A stretch of DNA of 64,000 bases from Chryseobacterium sp. 7 (GTDB taxonomy: Bacteria > Bacteroidota > Bacteroidia > Flavobacteriales > Weeksellaceae). Numbering within the stretch: position 1 is the first letter of the stretch; each line of letters begins with the position of its first letter. The notes under the pieces are model-generated. The model did not search any database. It was not told the DNA's origin and saw only the letters and a program-made list of their open reading frames with translations. A program made the translations under genes and the position numbers. Below, one piece after another: positions 54,815 through 63,632 of the stretch. The stretch lies in NCBI RefSeq assembly GCF_003663845.1, contig NZ_RCCA01000001.1, positions 2,170,001 through 2,234,000 on the forward strand. The letters run 5' to 3'.

Positions 54815-56662
54815 TTAATCGGAATATTCTTTCAGAAGCTGTCTGTAGCTCATTAATATTGAAGACTTTGAAATAAACCCGATAAAATCATTGTTATGAC
54901 TTACTACCGGAAGATTCCATACTCCAGTATCATCAAAGGTCTGAAGAATATCCAAGGGCTTATTCTCCCTGTGAAGAATGGCTGGTGGGGCTTTCATAAT
55001 CTGGGTAACCGTCTGAGAGATTTCCATCTCTTTGTTGAATAAATAAGGTCTTATATCATCCAAAGTAAGAACTCCTTTCAGTCTTCTGTTCTCATCCACA
55101 ACAGCAAAAATATTTTTATCACCATTCTTTACCATTTCAAACAGTTCTGTAACAGAGGCATTTTCATTAATGGTCTGTGAATATTTATCAATAAAATCTT
55201 CGGTTCTTAATGCGAAAAGAAGGTTTTTATCATGTTTATTCGTGAATATTTTCCCTTCATCAGCTAAAGATTTTAGTTCCGGAGAAATAGGTGAGAACCA
55301 TTTGGCAATAAGGTAAGATATGATGGAAGCAATCATTAAAGGAATAAACAAATCATATCCGAAACTTGATTCTGCAATCAGAAATATAGCTGTAAGCGGA
55401 GCATACAGTACACCGCTCATGGCACCTGCCATTCCTACCAGAACAAGATTAGTCACCGGAACATCTGTAAAACCAATGTGCTGGCAAACTAATGCAAACA
55501 AATATCCCAAAGTTCCTCCTGCAAAAAGGGAAGGGGCAAAGTTACCACCATTTCCACCACTGAATATGGTAAATGAAGTGGCAAATGCTTTTAAAAGCAA
55601 TACCAGAATCAAAAATATGATAATGGTCCAGTCTCCGATTTCAAAATATCTGAAAAAACTGTTTTCAATAATAGAGTAGGTATTTCCGTTGGTAAAAGCT
55701 TTTACCGTTTCATATCCTTCCCCAAACAAAGGAGGAAAAAGAACACATAATAGAGAAAGGACAGCTCCTCCAAACATAGCTTTACGTATTCTCGACAGCT
55801 GAAGTCCTTTTATAAAATGTTCTACTTTTTGAGAAATAATCACAAAATAACGGGCATACAAGCCTGTAACAATTCCTAAAATAAGATAATAAGGAACATT
55901 CTTATAGTTAAATGGATCTCTGGTATAAAACCTAAAAAGTACATCTTCCTGCAACAAAATCCTCGACAAAAGACTTCCGCAAACCGCAGCTACAACCAAT
56001 GGAATAAAATCTGTAAAAACTACTCCGGTTAAAAGAATTTCAAAGGCAAACATAATTCCTGCAATAGGAGCATTGAAAGCCGATGCAATCCCTGCTGTAG
56101 CTCCTGCAGCCAGCAATAAAGTACGTTCTTTATAGCTTAATCTATACGTCTGTGCATAGTTGGAACCAATAGCTGCTCCGGTAACTGCAATAGGACTTTC
56201 CAACCCTGCAGAACCTCCCAATCCTACAGTAACCGCACTTTGTATAACCTGAGAATACATTTTAACAGAGGCTACAATACTTGAATTCTGTGCAATTTCA
56301 TATAAAATAGCTCCGATACCTTTACGATCCTGACCTTTAAATATTGTCAAAACAATCATTGTAGTCAGAACAATTCCTAAAAAAGGAAAAACAATATAAA
56401 ATAATATCTGGTATTCAAAATGAACTTTATTGGTAATAAAATAATGAATATTATGTACCAGCGTTTTCAGGATGACTCCCGCAAGACCAGCCGTACAGCC
56501 TACCAGAATTCCGGAAAGAACAAGAAACTGATTTCTGCTCAGCCTGTTGTTCAGCCAATGCAGGATAAGCTCATAACTGCGTGCCTTTTCCAGTCCGTAT
56601 TTTTGGAAATCTCTTTTAAATTTAAGGAAGCTCAGGTACTTTTTTTTGTTGTGAATTTTCAC
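54815..56662 (-). CDS. ClC-type chloride channel/antiporter with CBS domains
   Basis: A 615-residue integral membrane protein. The ClC core spans ~45-450: GGSAGLESPIAV at 149-160 contains the gating glutamate Glu155, and GGNGGNFAPSLFAGG is the GxFxP selectivity segment. The serine of the usual GSGIP motif lies in a divergent region, so chloride versus fluoride or other anion selectivity is not certain; with Glu155 present a Cl-/H+ exchanger is likely. Residues ~485-610 hold two CBS domains that probably bind adenosine nucleotides and regulate the channel. Single leftward gene, divergent from the response regulator. Confidence 0.9.
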   Translation of the reverse strand: MKIHNKKKYLSFLKFKRDFQKYGLEKARSYELILHWLNNRLSRNQFLVLSGILVGCTAGLAGVILKTLVHNIHYFITNKVHFEYQILFYIVFPFLGIVLTTMIVLTIFKGQDRKGIGAILYEIAQNSSIVASVKMYSQVIQSAVTVGLGGSAGLESPIAVTGAAIGSNYAQTYRLSYKERTLLLAAGATAGIASAFNAPIAGIMFAFEILLTGVVFTDFIPLVVAAVCGSLLSRILLQEDVLFRFYTRDPFNYKNVPYYLILGIVTGLYARYFVIISQKVEHFIKGLQLSRIRKAMFGGAVLSLLCVLFPPLFGEGYETVKAFTNGNTYSIIENSFFRYFEIGDWTIIIFLILVLLLKAFATSFTIFSGGNGGNFAPSLFAGGTLGYLFALVCQHIGFTDVPVTNLVLVGMAGAMSGVLYAPLTAIFLIAESSFGYDLFIPLMIASIISYLIAKWFSPISPELKSLADEGKIFTNKHDKNLLFALRTEDFIDKYSQTINENASVTELFEMVKNGDKNIFAVVDENRRLKGVLTLDDIRPYLFNKEMEISQTVTQIMKAPPAILHRENKPLDILQTFDDTGVWNLPVVSHNNDFIGFISKSSILMSYRQLLKEYSD

Positions 56663-56797
56663 CTTGGAAATATTTTACACTATCATCAGATTGATACAGC
56701 ACCGTAAATTTATGAAATATATCACAAAAAACCGCCTTTTGAACCTTTACACTTGTTCTATAGATTCTATTTTTGTAATTTATGTTTTAATTTAAAA

Positions 56798-56819
56798 TTC
56801 AAAATTTCTTCTAAATTTG
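56798..56819 (+). promoter_or_regulatory. Candidate response-regulator box (tandem 11-bp repeats)
   Basis: TTCAAAATTTC (56798-56808) and TTCTAAATTTG (56809-56819) are direct repeats with 11-bp periodicity, the usual layout of OmpR/PhoB-family sites. They end 16 bases before the response-regulator ATG, which suggests autoregulation. Nearly the same pair occurs at 59236-59257. Confidence 0.5.
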
Positions 56820-56835
56820 GTAATAGATTTATCGC

Positions 56836-57510
56836 ATGAAAATTCTCATCGTTGAAGACGAAGCTGCGCTTGCTCAAAGTATTTCCGAATACCTTTCCGG
56901 AGAAAATTACCTCTGCGAAACGGCCAGTACATTCGGTGAAGCGATGAATAAGATAGAAACATTCGACTATGATTGTATTTTACTGGACATTATGCTTCCT
57001 GATGGAAATGGACTTGCCATACTGGAAGAATTAAAAAAACAGCAGAAACAGGACGGTGTAATTATTATTTCGGCCAAAAATGCCCTTGATGATAAAATTG
57101 AAGGACTAAAGCTAGGTGCAGACGATTATCTCACCAAGCCTTTTCATCTTTCTGAGCTTATGGCAAGGGTATATTCTATTATTCGGCGGAAACAGTTCAG
57201 CAGTTCCAATGTAGTAAAGCAGAATGAACTTCAGATTGATCTGTTAGCCAAAACGGTAGCTGTAAACGATGAAGTTATTTCGCTGACTAAGAAAGAATTT
57301 GATCTCCTCATTTATTTTATCGGAAACAAAAATAAAGTAATCTCTAAAAGTACGCTGGCGGAACATCTCTCCGGAGATTTTGCAGATATGCTTGACAATC
57401 ATGATTTTGTATATGCCCATGTAAAAAACCTTAAGAAAAAGCTCTATGACGCGGGATGCGGCCATTATCTTAGAACAGTGTACGGAACGGGGTATAAGTG
57501 GGAAAGCTAG
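56836..57510 (+). CDS. OmpR-family response regulator
   Basis: A 224-residue two-component regulator. The receiver domain (1-~118) has the acidic pair EDE at 7-9, phospho-acceptor Asp51 (LLDIMLPDG) and Lys101 (LTKPFHL). The C-terminal winged HTH (~130-224) has SLTKKEFDLLIYF and VYAHVKNLKKKL, ending GTGYKWES. It would normally be directly joined to the kinase gene, but a 413-bp element separates them. Its likely sites are the tandem repeats at 56798 and 59236. Confidence 0.94.
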   Translation: MKILIVEDEAALAQSISEYLSGENYLCETASTFGEAMNKIETFDYDCILLDIMLPDGNGLAILEELKKQQKQDGVIIISAKNALDDKIEGLKLGADDYLTKPFHLSELMARVYSIIRRKQFSSSNVVKQNELQIDLLAKTVAVNDEVISLTKKEFDLLIYFIGNKNKVISKSTLAEHLSGDFADMLDNHDFVYAHVKNLKKKLYDAGCGHYLRTVYGTGYKWES

Positions 57511-57923
57511 AGTAATTATGAATGATGAATTATAAATTATGAGTGAAAAGAAAAATGTGCTGAAAGATAAAAGTTTTAGTTTTGCAATTAGGATCATTAA
57601 TCTTTATAAATATCTTTCAGCTAATAAGAATGAATATGTTCTGAGTAAACAATTATTAAGAAGTGGAACTGCAGTAGGAGCCTTAATAAGAGAATCACAG
57701 AATGCAGAAAGTAAAGCAGATTTTATTCATAAACTTTCTATCGCCCAAAAGGAGTGTGATGAATCTATTTACTGGATTGAGCTTTTGTTTCAGACAGATA
57801 TTTATCATCCACAGAATATGAAAGTATCAATAATGAAGCTACAGAAATATTAAAAATAATCCGAAGCATCATCATTACAACAAAAAATAAATCATAAATC
57901 ATAATTTATAATTCATAATTACT
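57511..57923. mobile_element. 413-bp element with perfect 13-bp TIRs carrying an S23-type gene
   Basis: AGTAATTATGAAT at 57511-57523 and its exact inverse at 57911-57923 bound the segment; the similarity continues inward to about 25 bp with a 7-base insertion (GATGAAT) on the left arm. The left end touches the response-regulator stop codon (ends 57510), the right end the kinase GTG start (57924). The only content is the four-helix-bundle gene. No transposase, so it would be non-autonomous. No clear target duplication. Confidence 0.65.
57539..57853 (+). CDS. Four-helix-bundle (S23 / 23S rRNA-IVS) protein, frameshifted near its end
   Basis: A 104-residue frame of the S23 four-helix-bundle family (FAIRIINLYKYLS, LSKQLLRSGTAVGALIRES, DFIHKLSIAQKECDESIYWI), a family first seen in rRNA intervening sequences and common in Bacteroidetes. 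The last 11 residues are out of frame: in the adjacent frame the expected tail (YESINNEATEILKIIRSIII TTKNKS) runs to a stop at 57895-57897. One extra base near 57815-57818 would restore a protein of about 119 residues. The gene fills a TIR-bounded element between the two genes of a two-component system. Function of the family unknown. Confidence 0.8.
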   Translation: MSEKKNVLKDKSFSFAIRIINLYKYLSANKNEYVLSKQLLRSGTAVGALIRESQNAESKADFIHKLSIAQKECDESIYWIELLFQTDIYHPQNMKVSIMKLQKY

Positions 57924-59210
57924 GTGAAGCCTCTACTTACCAAACCCACCAAACCCTTTCTTATCTACGTACTCATTGTACTGATGATCAGTATTCCTGT
58001 GTACTATTTTGTGGTGGATACGATCTGGAAAAGTGAACTGGATGAGCACAATCAGATTATTGTAGAGAAAACGGCTTATGAATTCAATCAGCTGCAGCTT
58101 TCGGAAGAAGCACTCGACAAAAGTCTTGAATTATGGAATCATATTCAGCCTGAAACCAATATTGAAAGAATTTCTCCCAGACAGGTAAAACGGGACAGTG
58201 TTTATACTTATGAAAGACATCTTCCTTTTATTTCAGAACAGAAAAAGGAACGTTACAGGTGTCTTGAAAAAGTAATTTATATTCATGGTAAGCCTTATCT
58301 GTTTACGATACAGACCAATATTGAGGAATCTCATGAAACTATAGCCGTAATTGCTATGATTACCATCTTCTTTTTTGTAATGATTGTGATTGGGCTTTTG
58401 TATCTTAACAGAAAGCTTTCTTCATCTATCTGGAAGCCATTCAGAAGTACATTAGATCAGCTTAAAACATTTAACCTTAACAGTCAGAATACTATAAAAT
58501 TTCCGGTTTCTGACACTGCTGAATTTGAAGAACTTAATCAGTCACTGTACAGGCTTATAGAGCGTAATGTGTCTACTTATAAAACCCAGAAAGAGTTCAC
58601 TGAAAATGCTTCCCACGAATTGCAGACTCCGCTGGCCATTATTAAAAACAAACTGGATCTTTTACTTCAGGATCAGAATCTTACCGAGAAGCAATACAGC
58701 ATAGCAGAAGATATGAACAGGGCACTTACAAGAAGTTCACGTATCAATAAAAACCTTTTGCTGCTTGCTAAAATTGAAAACAATCAGTTCGACAGTTCGG
58801 AAATTATTTCGTTTGATCATTTGCTTCATCAAAGTATTGATATTCTCGGAGAACACTTCGAGCAAAAAAATATTTCCGTTACAGAACAAATTTCAAATGG
58901 AGTACAGGTAAGCGGAAACAATATTCTGGCAGAAATATTAATCAACAATCTTATCATCAATACCATTCGGCATACGGCTGTCGGAGGCAGTATTTCTATA
59001 CAGCTTACTAATTCTGTTTTTGAAATTTCCAATTCAGGGGCTGAAAAGCTGAATACGGATTTATTATTCAAAAGATTTTCAAAACTTTCAACAGATAACA
59101 GCGGAAGCGGGCTTGGACTGTCTATTATTCAGGAAATATGCAGGTTTCATCATTGGACAATCAGTTACAGGTTTGAGAATCAACAGCATATTTTCTCTGT
59201 TAAATTATAG
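57924..59210 (+). CDS. Sensor histidine kinase
   Basis: A 428-residue membrane kinase. TM1 at about 12-31 and TM2 at about 139-160 enclose a ~105-residue periplasmic sensor; then a HAMP-like linker, the phosphoacceptor His231 in ENASHELQTPLAI, and the ATPase domain with N box (ILINNLIINTIRH) and GSGLGLSI. The start is GTG 57924, directly after the inverted repeat of the inserted element; no Shine-Dalgarno sequence is evident, so the insertion may have changed translation. Partner of the response regulator at 56836. Confidence 0.92.
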   Translation: MKPLLTKPTKPFLIYVLIVLMISIPVYYFVVDTIWKSELDEHNQIIVEKTAYEFNQLQLSEEALDKSLELWNHIQPETNIERISPRQVKRDSVYTYERHLPFISEQKKERYRCLEKVIYIHGKPYLFTIQTNIEESHETIAVIAMITIFFFVMIVIGLLYLNRKLSSSIWKPFRSTLDQLKTFNLNSQNTIKFPVSDTAEFEELNQSLYRLIERNVSTYKTQKEFTENASHELQTPLAIIKNKLDLLLQDQNLTEKQYSIAEDMNRALTRSSRINKNLLLLAKIENNQFDSSEIISFDHLLHQSIDILGEHFEQKNISVTEQISNGVQVSGNNILAEILINNLIINTIRHTAVGGSISIQLTNSVFEISNSGAEKLNTDLLFKRFSKLSTDNSGSGLGLSIIQEICRFHHWTISYRFENQQHIFSVKL

Positions 59211-59235
59211 TTAAAAAAATTCCTGCTTCCGGCAA

Positions 59236-59257
59236 TTCTAAATTTCTTCTAAATCGG
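59236..59257 (+). promoter_or_regulatory. Second tandem 11-bp repeat box
   Basis: TTCTAAATTTC (59236-59246) and TTCTAAATCGG (59247-59257), nearly the same as the pair upstream of the response-regulator gene, placed before the membrane-protein/receptor/PAP2 genes. Suggests that these are targets of the two-component system. The rest of the 292-bp gap shows nothing convincing. Confidence 0.5.
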
Positions 59258-59502
59258 ATTGCACCTTTGTATTGAAAACATACTGAGGTATAAATTTTAT
59301 TTAGAAATGATTTTAAAAACATTCCTTTTATGGGCAGGAAAAGATCTTTATCTGCCAAATCGCCACTACTTGTGGAAGCAACGCCGGTTTCATTCCGATT
59401 CCCGTTGGAAAAATTCGGCTGCACGAATCAATGATTTTTTTTCTCCAGATACAGATACTTGTAATTCTCCGGTATCATTTATTCAATATAAATTAAATCG
59501 GA

Positions 59503-60258
59503 ATGAGAACAGCAAATAAAGTTGCAGCCGTGACTCTTCTTTTTTGGCTGATGAAAATTGTAGCCACTACACTGGGAGAAACTTTAGGTGATTTTATTTC
59601 TATGACACTTAATCTCGGATATGTTGTAGGAATTCTTGTTACCCTGCTGTTTTTTATAATTATTCTAACGGTACAGCTCCGTTCGAAAAGATATATTCCG
59701 GCAATTTACTGGATGGTAATTATAGGAACTACAACCTTAGGAACGGAAATCTCTGACTGCATCGACAGAACACTGAAAACCGGATACCTTACCGGCAGTT
59801 TAATTTTACTTTCCGGTCTTTTACTTTCTTTGTTTTTATGGTATAAGAAGTACAGTAACCTTGAGGTATATCCCATTTTTGAAAGGAATAAAGAACTGTA
59901 TTACTGGACTGCCATCTTATTTTCCAACAGTCTGGGAACTGCTTTTGGAGATTTTCTGAGTGATAATTTAGGACTCAGCTATATGACCGGAGCTTTGATT
60001 ACCGGACTGATTATTCTGATCGTTGTAGTGCTTCATTATGTCACCAAGATCAATCATGTTTTGCTGTTCTGGATTGCTTTTGTTTTTACCAGACCATTTG
60101 GTGCCACATTCGGAGATCTTTTAACAAAACCTTTAGCTAAAGGAGGTCTTGATCTGGGAACCCTGAATGCTTCTCTGATATCTCTTGCTCTGATGGTATT
60201 GATGATTATTGTTTCACAAAGAAAAAACAACCGGGAATTACCCTTTCAAAACGAATAA
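59503..60258 (+). CDS. COG4705-like integral membrane protein with four internal repeats
   Basis: A 251-residue membrane protein with about eight helices. Four units repeat the theme threonine-small-Gly-Asp before a helix: TTLGETLGDFISMTL, TTLGTEISDCIDRTL, NSLGTAFGDFLSDNL and RPFGATFGDLLTKPL, each followed by a conserved glycine and a hydrophobic segment. This matches the uncharacterised COG4705 membrane family as I know it. The conserved acidic residues inside membrane-facing loops suit ion transport, but no substrate is known. Likely regulated by the upstream two-component system; the receptor gene follows after 22 bases. Confidence 0.7.
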   Translation: MRTANKVAAVTLLFWLMKIVATTLGETLGDFISMTLNLGYVVGILVTLLFFIIILTVQLRSKRYIPAIYWMVIIGTTTLGTEISDCIDRTLKTGYLTGSLILLSGLLLSLFLWYKKYSNLEVYPIFERNKELYYWTAILFSNSLGTAFGDFLSDNLGLSYMTGALITGLIILIVVVLHYVTKINHVLLFWIAFVFTRPFGATFGDLLTKPLAKGGLDLGTLNASLISLALMVLMIIVSQRKNNRELPFQNE

Positions 60259-60280
60259 TTCGACATCTGTTATAACGAAA

Positions 60281-62731
60281 ATGATTTTAAAGAAAATAAA
60301 AACCAGAAGAATAAATAAAACAGCCCTGTTATTTTTTCCAGCCTGTATGATGGTTTCTTCTCTTGTTTCTGCACAGACAGCTTCTGTGACAGCTTCAGGA
60401 AGGATCACAGGTATACACAAAACGGCATTGCCTTATGCTCATATTATTTTAAAAAAAGAAAAAGACAGCACTTTTACAGCCGGAACCATTACCCATGAAG
60501 ACGGCAGATTTTCTCTTACCGGAATACAACCAGATCATTATCTTCTGGAAACCTCACTCACAGGATATCGTACACAGATACAACCTGTTTTTATAGGAAG
60601 CCTTTCAGAATTTCTGGAAATTCCCACTATTGAACTAAGCCAGGAACAGGAAACTGAGAACAAAATAGAAGCAGTTACCATTACAGCTTCCAAAAAGAAT
60701 GAAATAGACAGCCGTCTGGATAAGAAAACTTATTCTGTAGCTGATAACATCAGCCAAAGTGGTGGCTCTGTATTACAAAGCATGCAGAATCTTCCCGGAA
60801 TTACCGTACAGGATGGCAAAGTACAACTCAGAGGGAATGATAAAGTAACAGTGTTGATTGATGGTAAACAAACTGCTCTCACCGGTTTTGGAAGCCAGAC
60901 CGGACTGGACAATATTCCTGCTTCCGCGATTGATAAAATTGAGATCATCAACAATCCTTCCTCAAAATATGATGCCAACGGAAATGCCGGAATCATCAAT
61001 ATTATCATGAAAAAAAATAAACAGAACGGCTGGAACGGAAAAGCTGGGTTTACCACAGGTTTAGGCTCACTTTGGGTAAGAAAGGAAAATCTGCCTACGA
61101 TAAGACCGCAGTATACGTTTACGCCTAAAATTAATCCTTCACTGTCTGTCAATTACAGAAGAAATAAGGTTAATATATTCTTACAGGCAGATAATCTTTA
61201 TACGGAAACCCTTAACAAGAATGAATTTGTAACCCGTACTTATGATGACGGAACAGTGATCAATTCACAGCTGAAAAGAAACAGAAACACCAATTTCTTT
61301 ACCACCAAAGCCGGAATAGACTGGAATATTGATCCTCAGAATACCTTAACCATTTCAGGAATGTATGGAAGTGAAAAAATTATTGACAGGGGAGAGCAAC
61401 CGTTTTTCAATGGAGACAGGTCTCAGCGCCTGCGTCTGTGGCGGTTTCTGGAGGATGAACTGAAAACAACTGTGATGGGAACAGCTTCTTATCAGCATAA
61501 ATTCAAAGAAGCAGGGCATATACTGAATGTGGGATTCAATTATACGTTCCATAGAGAGGATGAAAAATATTTCTATGATAATTATCTCCCTTCTTCTACA
61601 GGAACTGATGCCTTTAAGCTATTATCTGACGAACAGGTGTACGATTTCAATGTAGATTACGTAAAACCTTTGAAATACGGACGAATAGAAACGGGAATTA
61701 AGCTGAGAAACAGAAGCATTCCTACCAATATGAATTTCATTCCGGGGGCTAATTCTGTTTTGGATGTTTCTGCGGGTGGGAAGGCAGATTATAAAGAATT
61801 TATTCCTGCCGTATATGGAAATTATGTTTTTGAAAATGAGAAATGGGAAGCAGAATTGGGACTCAGATTAGAATATGTGAAAATTCAGTATGATGTCAAT
61901 CCAAACCATCCAACCTACAAAAGTGACGGGTACAATTATACCCAGCCATTCCCGAATTTCAGGCTTGCTTACAAACTTGATGACCGTAATAAGTTCTCTA
62001 TCTTCTACAACAGAAGGGTAGACCGCCCCAATGAAGTGGATATCAGAATTTTTCCAAAATATGATGATGCAGAGATCATTAAGGTAGGAAATCCGGCATT
62101 GCGCCCTCAGTTTACAAACTCTATTGAACTAGGATATAAGCACAATTGGGATAGCGGATATTTATATTCTGCATTGTACCATCGTTTTGCCAATGGAACC
62201 ATCACCAGAATTTCCAGTATTGTTCCGGGCAGCACACTTATTTATGCTGTTTTTCAAAATGCAGGGAAAAGCTATAATACAGGACTTGAAACAATATGGA
62301 ACCAAAACATATCAGATGTTTATTCCCTGAATGTTAACGGAAATATATACCGTAACCAGATTGATGCATTTACTGTACAAAATCTGTATCCTCAGCCTAA
62401 TACATTCTCTGCAGATCTGCAGACCGCTATTTCAGGGAATGTTAAAATGAACAACGTTTTTCATTTCTCAAAAGGACTGGATATGCAGTTTACATTGGTA
62501 TATCTGGCTCCGGATATTATTCCTCAGGGAAGAATACAGTCAAGGTTTTCAATGGATGCAGGGATAAAAAAAGCAATTCAGAAAGGGAAGGGGGAAGTCT
62601 TTTTTAACGCTTCGGATCTGCTCAACACCATGGTAATCAAGAAGTCTGTACAGGGTAACGGATTTGCCTACACCAGCAATGATTATTATGAAACCCAAGT
62701 AATCAGATTGGGATACAGCTATAAATTTTAA
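60281..62731 (+). CDS. TonB-dependent receptor / outer-membrane beta-barrel protein
   Basis: An 816-residue protein from ATG 60281 (MILKKIKTRRINKTALLFFP); a longer frame from 60209 overlaps the previous gene and would bury the signal peptide. Signal sequence ends at VSAQ. A carboxypeptidase-regulatory-like domain (about 40-120) follows, then a plug (SVLQSMQNLPGITVQDGKVQ, IEIINNPSSKYDANGNAGII) and a barrel of the OMP_b-brl_3 type ending LGYSYKF. Substrate unknown. The company of a PAP2 phosphatase and the COG4705-like protein hints at an envelope or metal stress response. Confidence 0.88.
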   Translation: MILKKIKTRRINKTALLFFPACMMVSSLVSAQTASVTASGRITGIHKTALPYAHIILKKEKDSTFTAGTITHEDGRFSLTGIQPDHYLLETSLTGYRTQIQPVFIGSLSEFLEIPTIELSQEQETENKIEAVTITASKKNEIDSRLDKKTYSVADNISQSGGSVLQSMQNLPGITVQDGKVQLRGNDKVTVLIDGKQTALTGFGSQTGLDNIPASAIDKIEIINNPSSKYDANGNAGIINIIMKKNKQNGWNGKAGFTTGLGSLWVRKENLPTIRPQYTFTPKINPSLSVNYRRNKVNIFLQADNLYTETLNKNEFVTRTYDDGTVINSQLKRNRNTNFFTTKAGIDWNIDPQNTLTISGMYGSEKIIDRGEQPFFNGDRSQRLRLWRFLEDELKTTVMGTASYQHKFKEAGHILNVGFNYTFHREDEKYFYDNYLPSSTGTDAFKLLSDEQVYDFNVDYVKPLKYGRIETGIKLRNRSIPTNMNFIPGANSVLDVSAGGKADYKEFIPAVYGNYVFENEKWEAELGLRLEYVKIQYDVNPNHPTYKSDGYNYTQPFPNFRLAYKLDDRNKFSIFYNRRVDRPNEVDIRIFPKYDDAEIIKVGNPALRPQFTNSIELGYKHNWDSGYLYSALYHRFANGTITRISSIVPGSTLIYAVFQNAGKSYNTGLETIWNQNISDVYSLNVNGNIYRNQIDAFTVQNLYPQPNTFSADLQTAISGNVKMNNVFHFSKGLDMQFTLVYLAPDIIPQGRIQSRFSMDAGIKKAIQKGKGEVFFNASDLLNTMVIKKSVQGNGFAYTSNDYYETQVIRLGYSYKF

Positions 62732-62764
62732 TATAAAATCGGATAATTTTAAATGTGATTTAGA

Positions 62765-63574
62765 ATGAAAAAACAATTTCAAAAAACACTGGTGTATGTA
62801 ATGATTTTGAGTTCAGCTTTAAGCCGGATCAATGCTCAGAATACCAATGATACGATAAATGTTCAAAAGTCTGTACAGGATACTATTACCACAACGGAAA
62901 TTCCAAAAACCACTCTGAATTATAAGAGTTTCATCATTCCTACCGCATTTATTGCCTACGGAGTGGCAGGTCTTTCCATCAAGAATCTGAAACAGCTCAA
63001 TCTCTCCACTAAGGATGAAATCAACGAGCATCAGCCTAAAAAAATACAGCTGGATAATTATACCCAATACGCTCCGGCAGTAATGGTATATGGGTTTAAT
63101 GCAATGGGAATAAAAGGAAAACATAATCTGAGAGACCGCACCATCATTTACGCTTCCTCACAGTTGATTGCCGCTGCCTTTACCATGCCTTTAAAGTATC
63201 TGGTAAAAGAAGAAAGACCGGACGGATCCAATACTTTATCTTTTCCTTCGGGACATGCTGCCACTGCATTTTCTTCAGCACAGTTTATGTTCCGGGAATA
63301 TAAAGACACCAATTTCTGGCTCAGTATCTCCGGATATCCGTTTGCTGTTTTCACCGGAGTATACAGAATGCTGAATGATAAACACTGGCTGGGAGACGTG
63401 GTAGCAGGAGCCGGATTTGGAATTCTTTCTACAGAGCTGGCTTATTGGCTGTTTCCCAAAATTGATAATTTATTACGAGGTAAGAATAAAGTTAAAACAT
63501 CACTTTCATCCACCATGGTAATGCCTTTTTATCAGAATAAAATTGTGGGAATAGGCTTGGTAAAAACCTTTTAA
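62765..63574 (+). CDS. PAP2-family phosphatase, exported
   Basis: A 269-residue protein with a signal peptide (ends SRINAQ). The three PAP2 motifs are present: KYLVKEERP, PSGHAATAF and YRMLNDKHWLGDVVAG (histidine nucleophile region), with membrane helices around them. Members remove phosphate from lipid phosphates such as undecaprenyl pyrophosphate, phosphatidate or lipid A. Active-site residues are complete. Last gene of the group regulated with the receptor; 33 bases after it. Confidence 0.9.
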   Translation: MKKQFQKTLVYVMILSSALSRINAQNTNDTINVQKSVQDTITTTEIPKTTLNYKSFIIPTAFIAYGVAGLSIKNLKQLNLSTKDEINEHQPKKIQLDNYTQYAPAVMVYGFNAMGIKGKHNLRDRTIIYASSQLIAAAFTMPLKYLVKEERPDGSNTLSFPSGHAATAFSSAQFMFREYKDTNFWLSISGYPFAVFTGVYRMLNDKHWLGDVVAGAGFGILSTELAYWLFPKIDNLLRGKNKVKTSLSSTMVMPFYQNKIVGIGLVKTF

Positions 63575-63600
63575 AACAAATTCTTCATTATATTTAGTAA

Positions 63601-63632
63601 AGCATCATTTCTCCTTAAATGGTGCTTTTTTC
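63601..63632 (+). terminator. Rho-independent terminator
   Basis: AGCATCATTT / AAATGGTGCT stem (one G-U pair) with a 6-base loop and T run, ending the PAP2 transcript and abutting the convergent SDR stop. Confidence 0.85.

Noticed and set aside
56798..56819. Tandem 11-bp repeats as a CRISPR or microsatellite
   Set aside because: Only two units, no spacers; the 11-bp spacing and placement fit an OmpR-family binding site better.
59259..59519. 86-codon ORF before the COG4705-like gene
   Set aside because: It overlaps the next gene in another frame, has no recognisable family and lacks a plausible signal or domain; possibly chance in a 292-bp gap.
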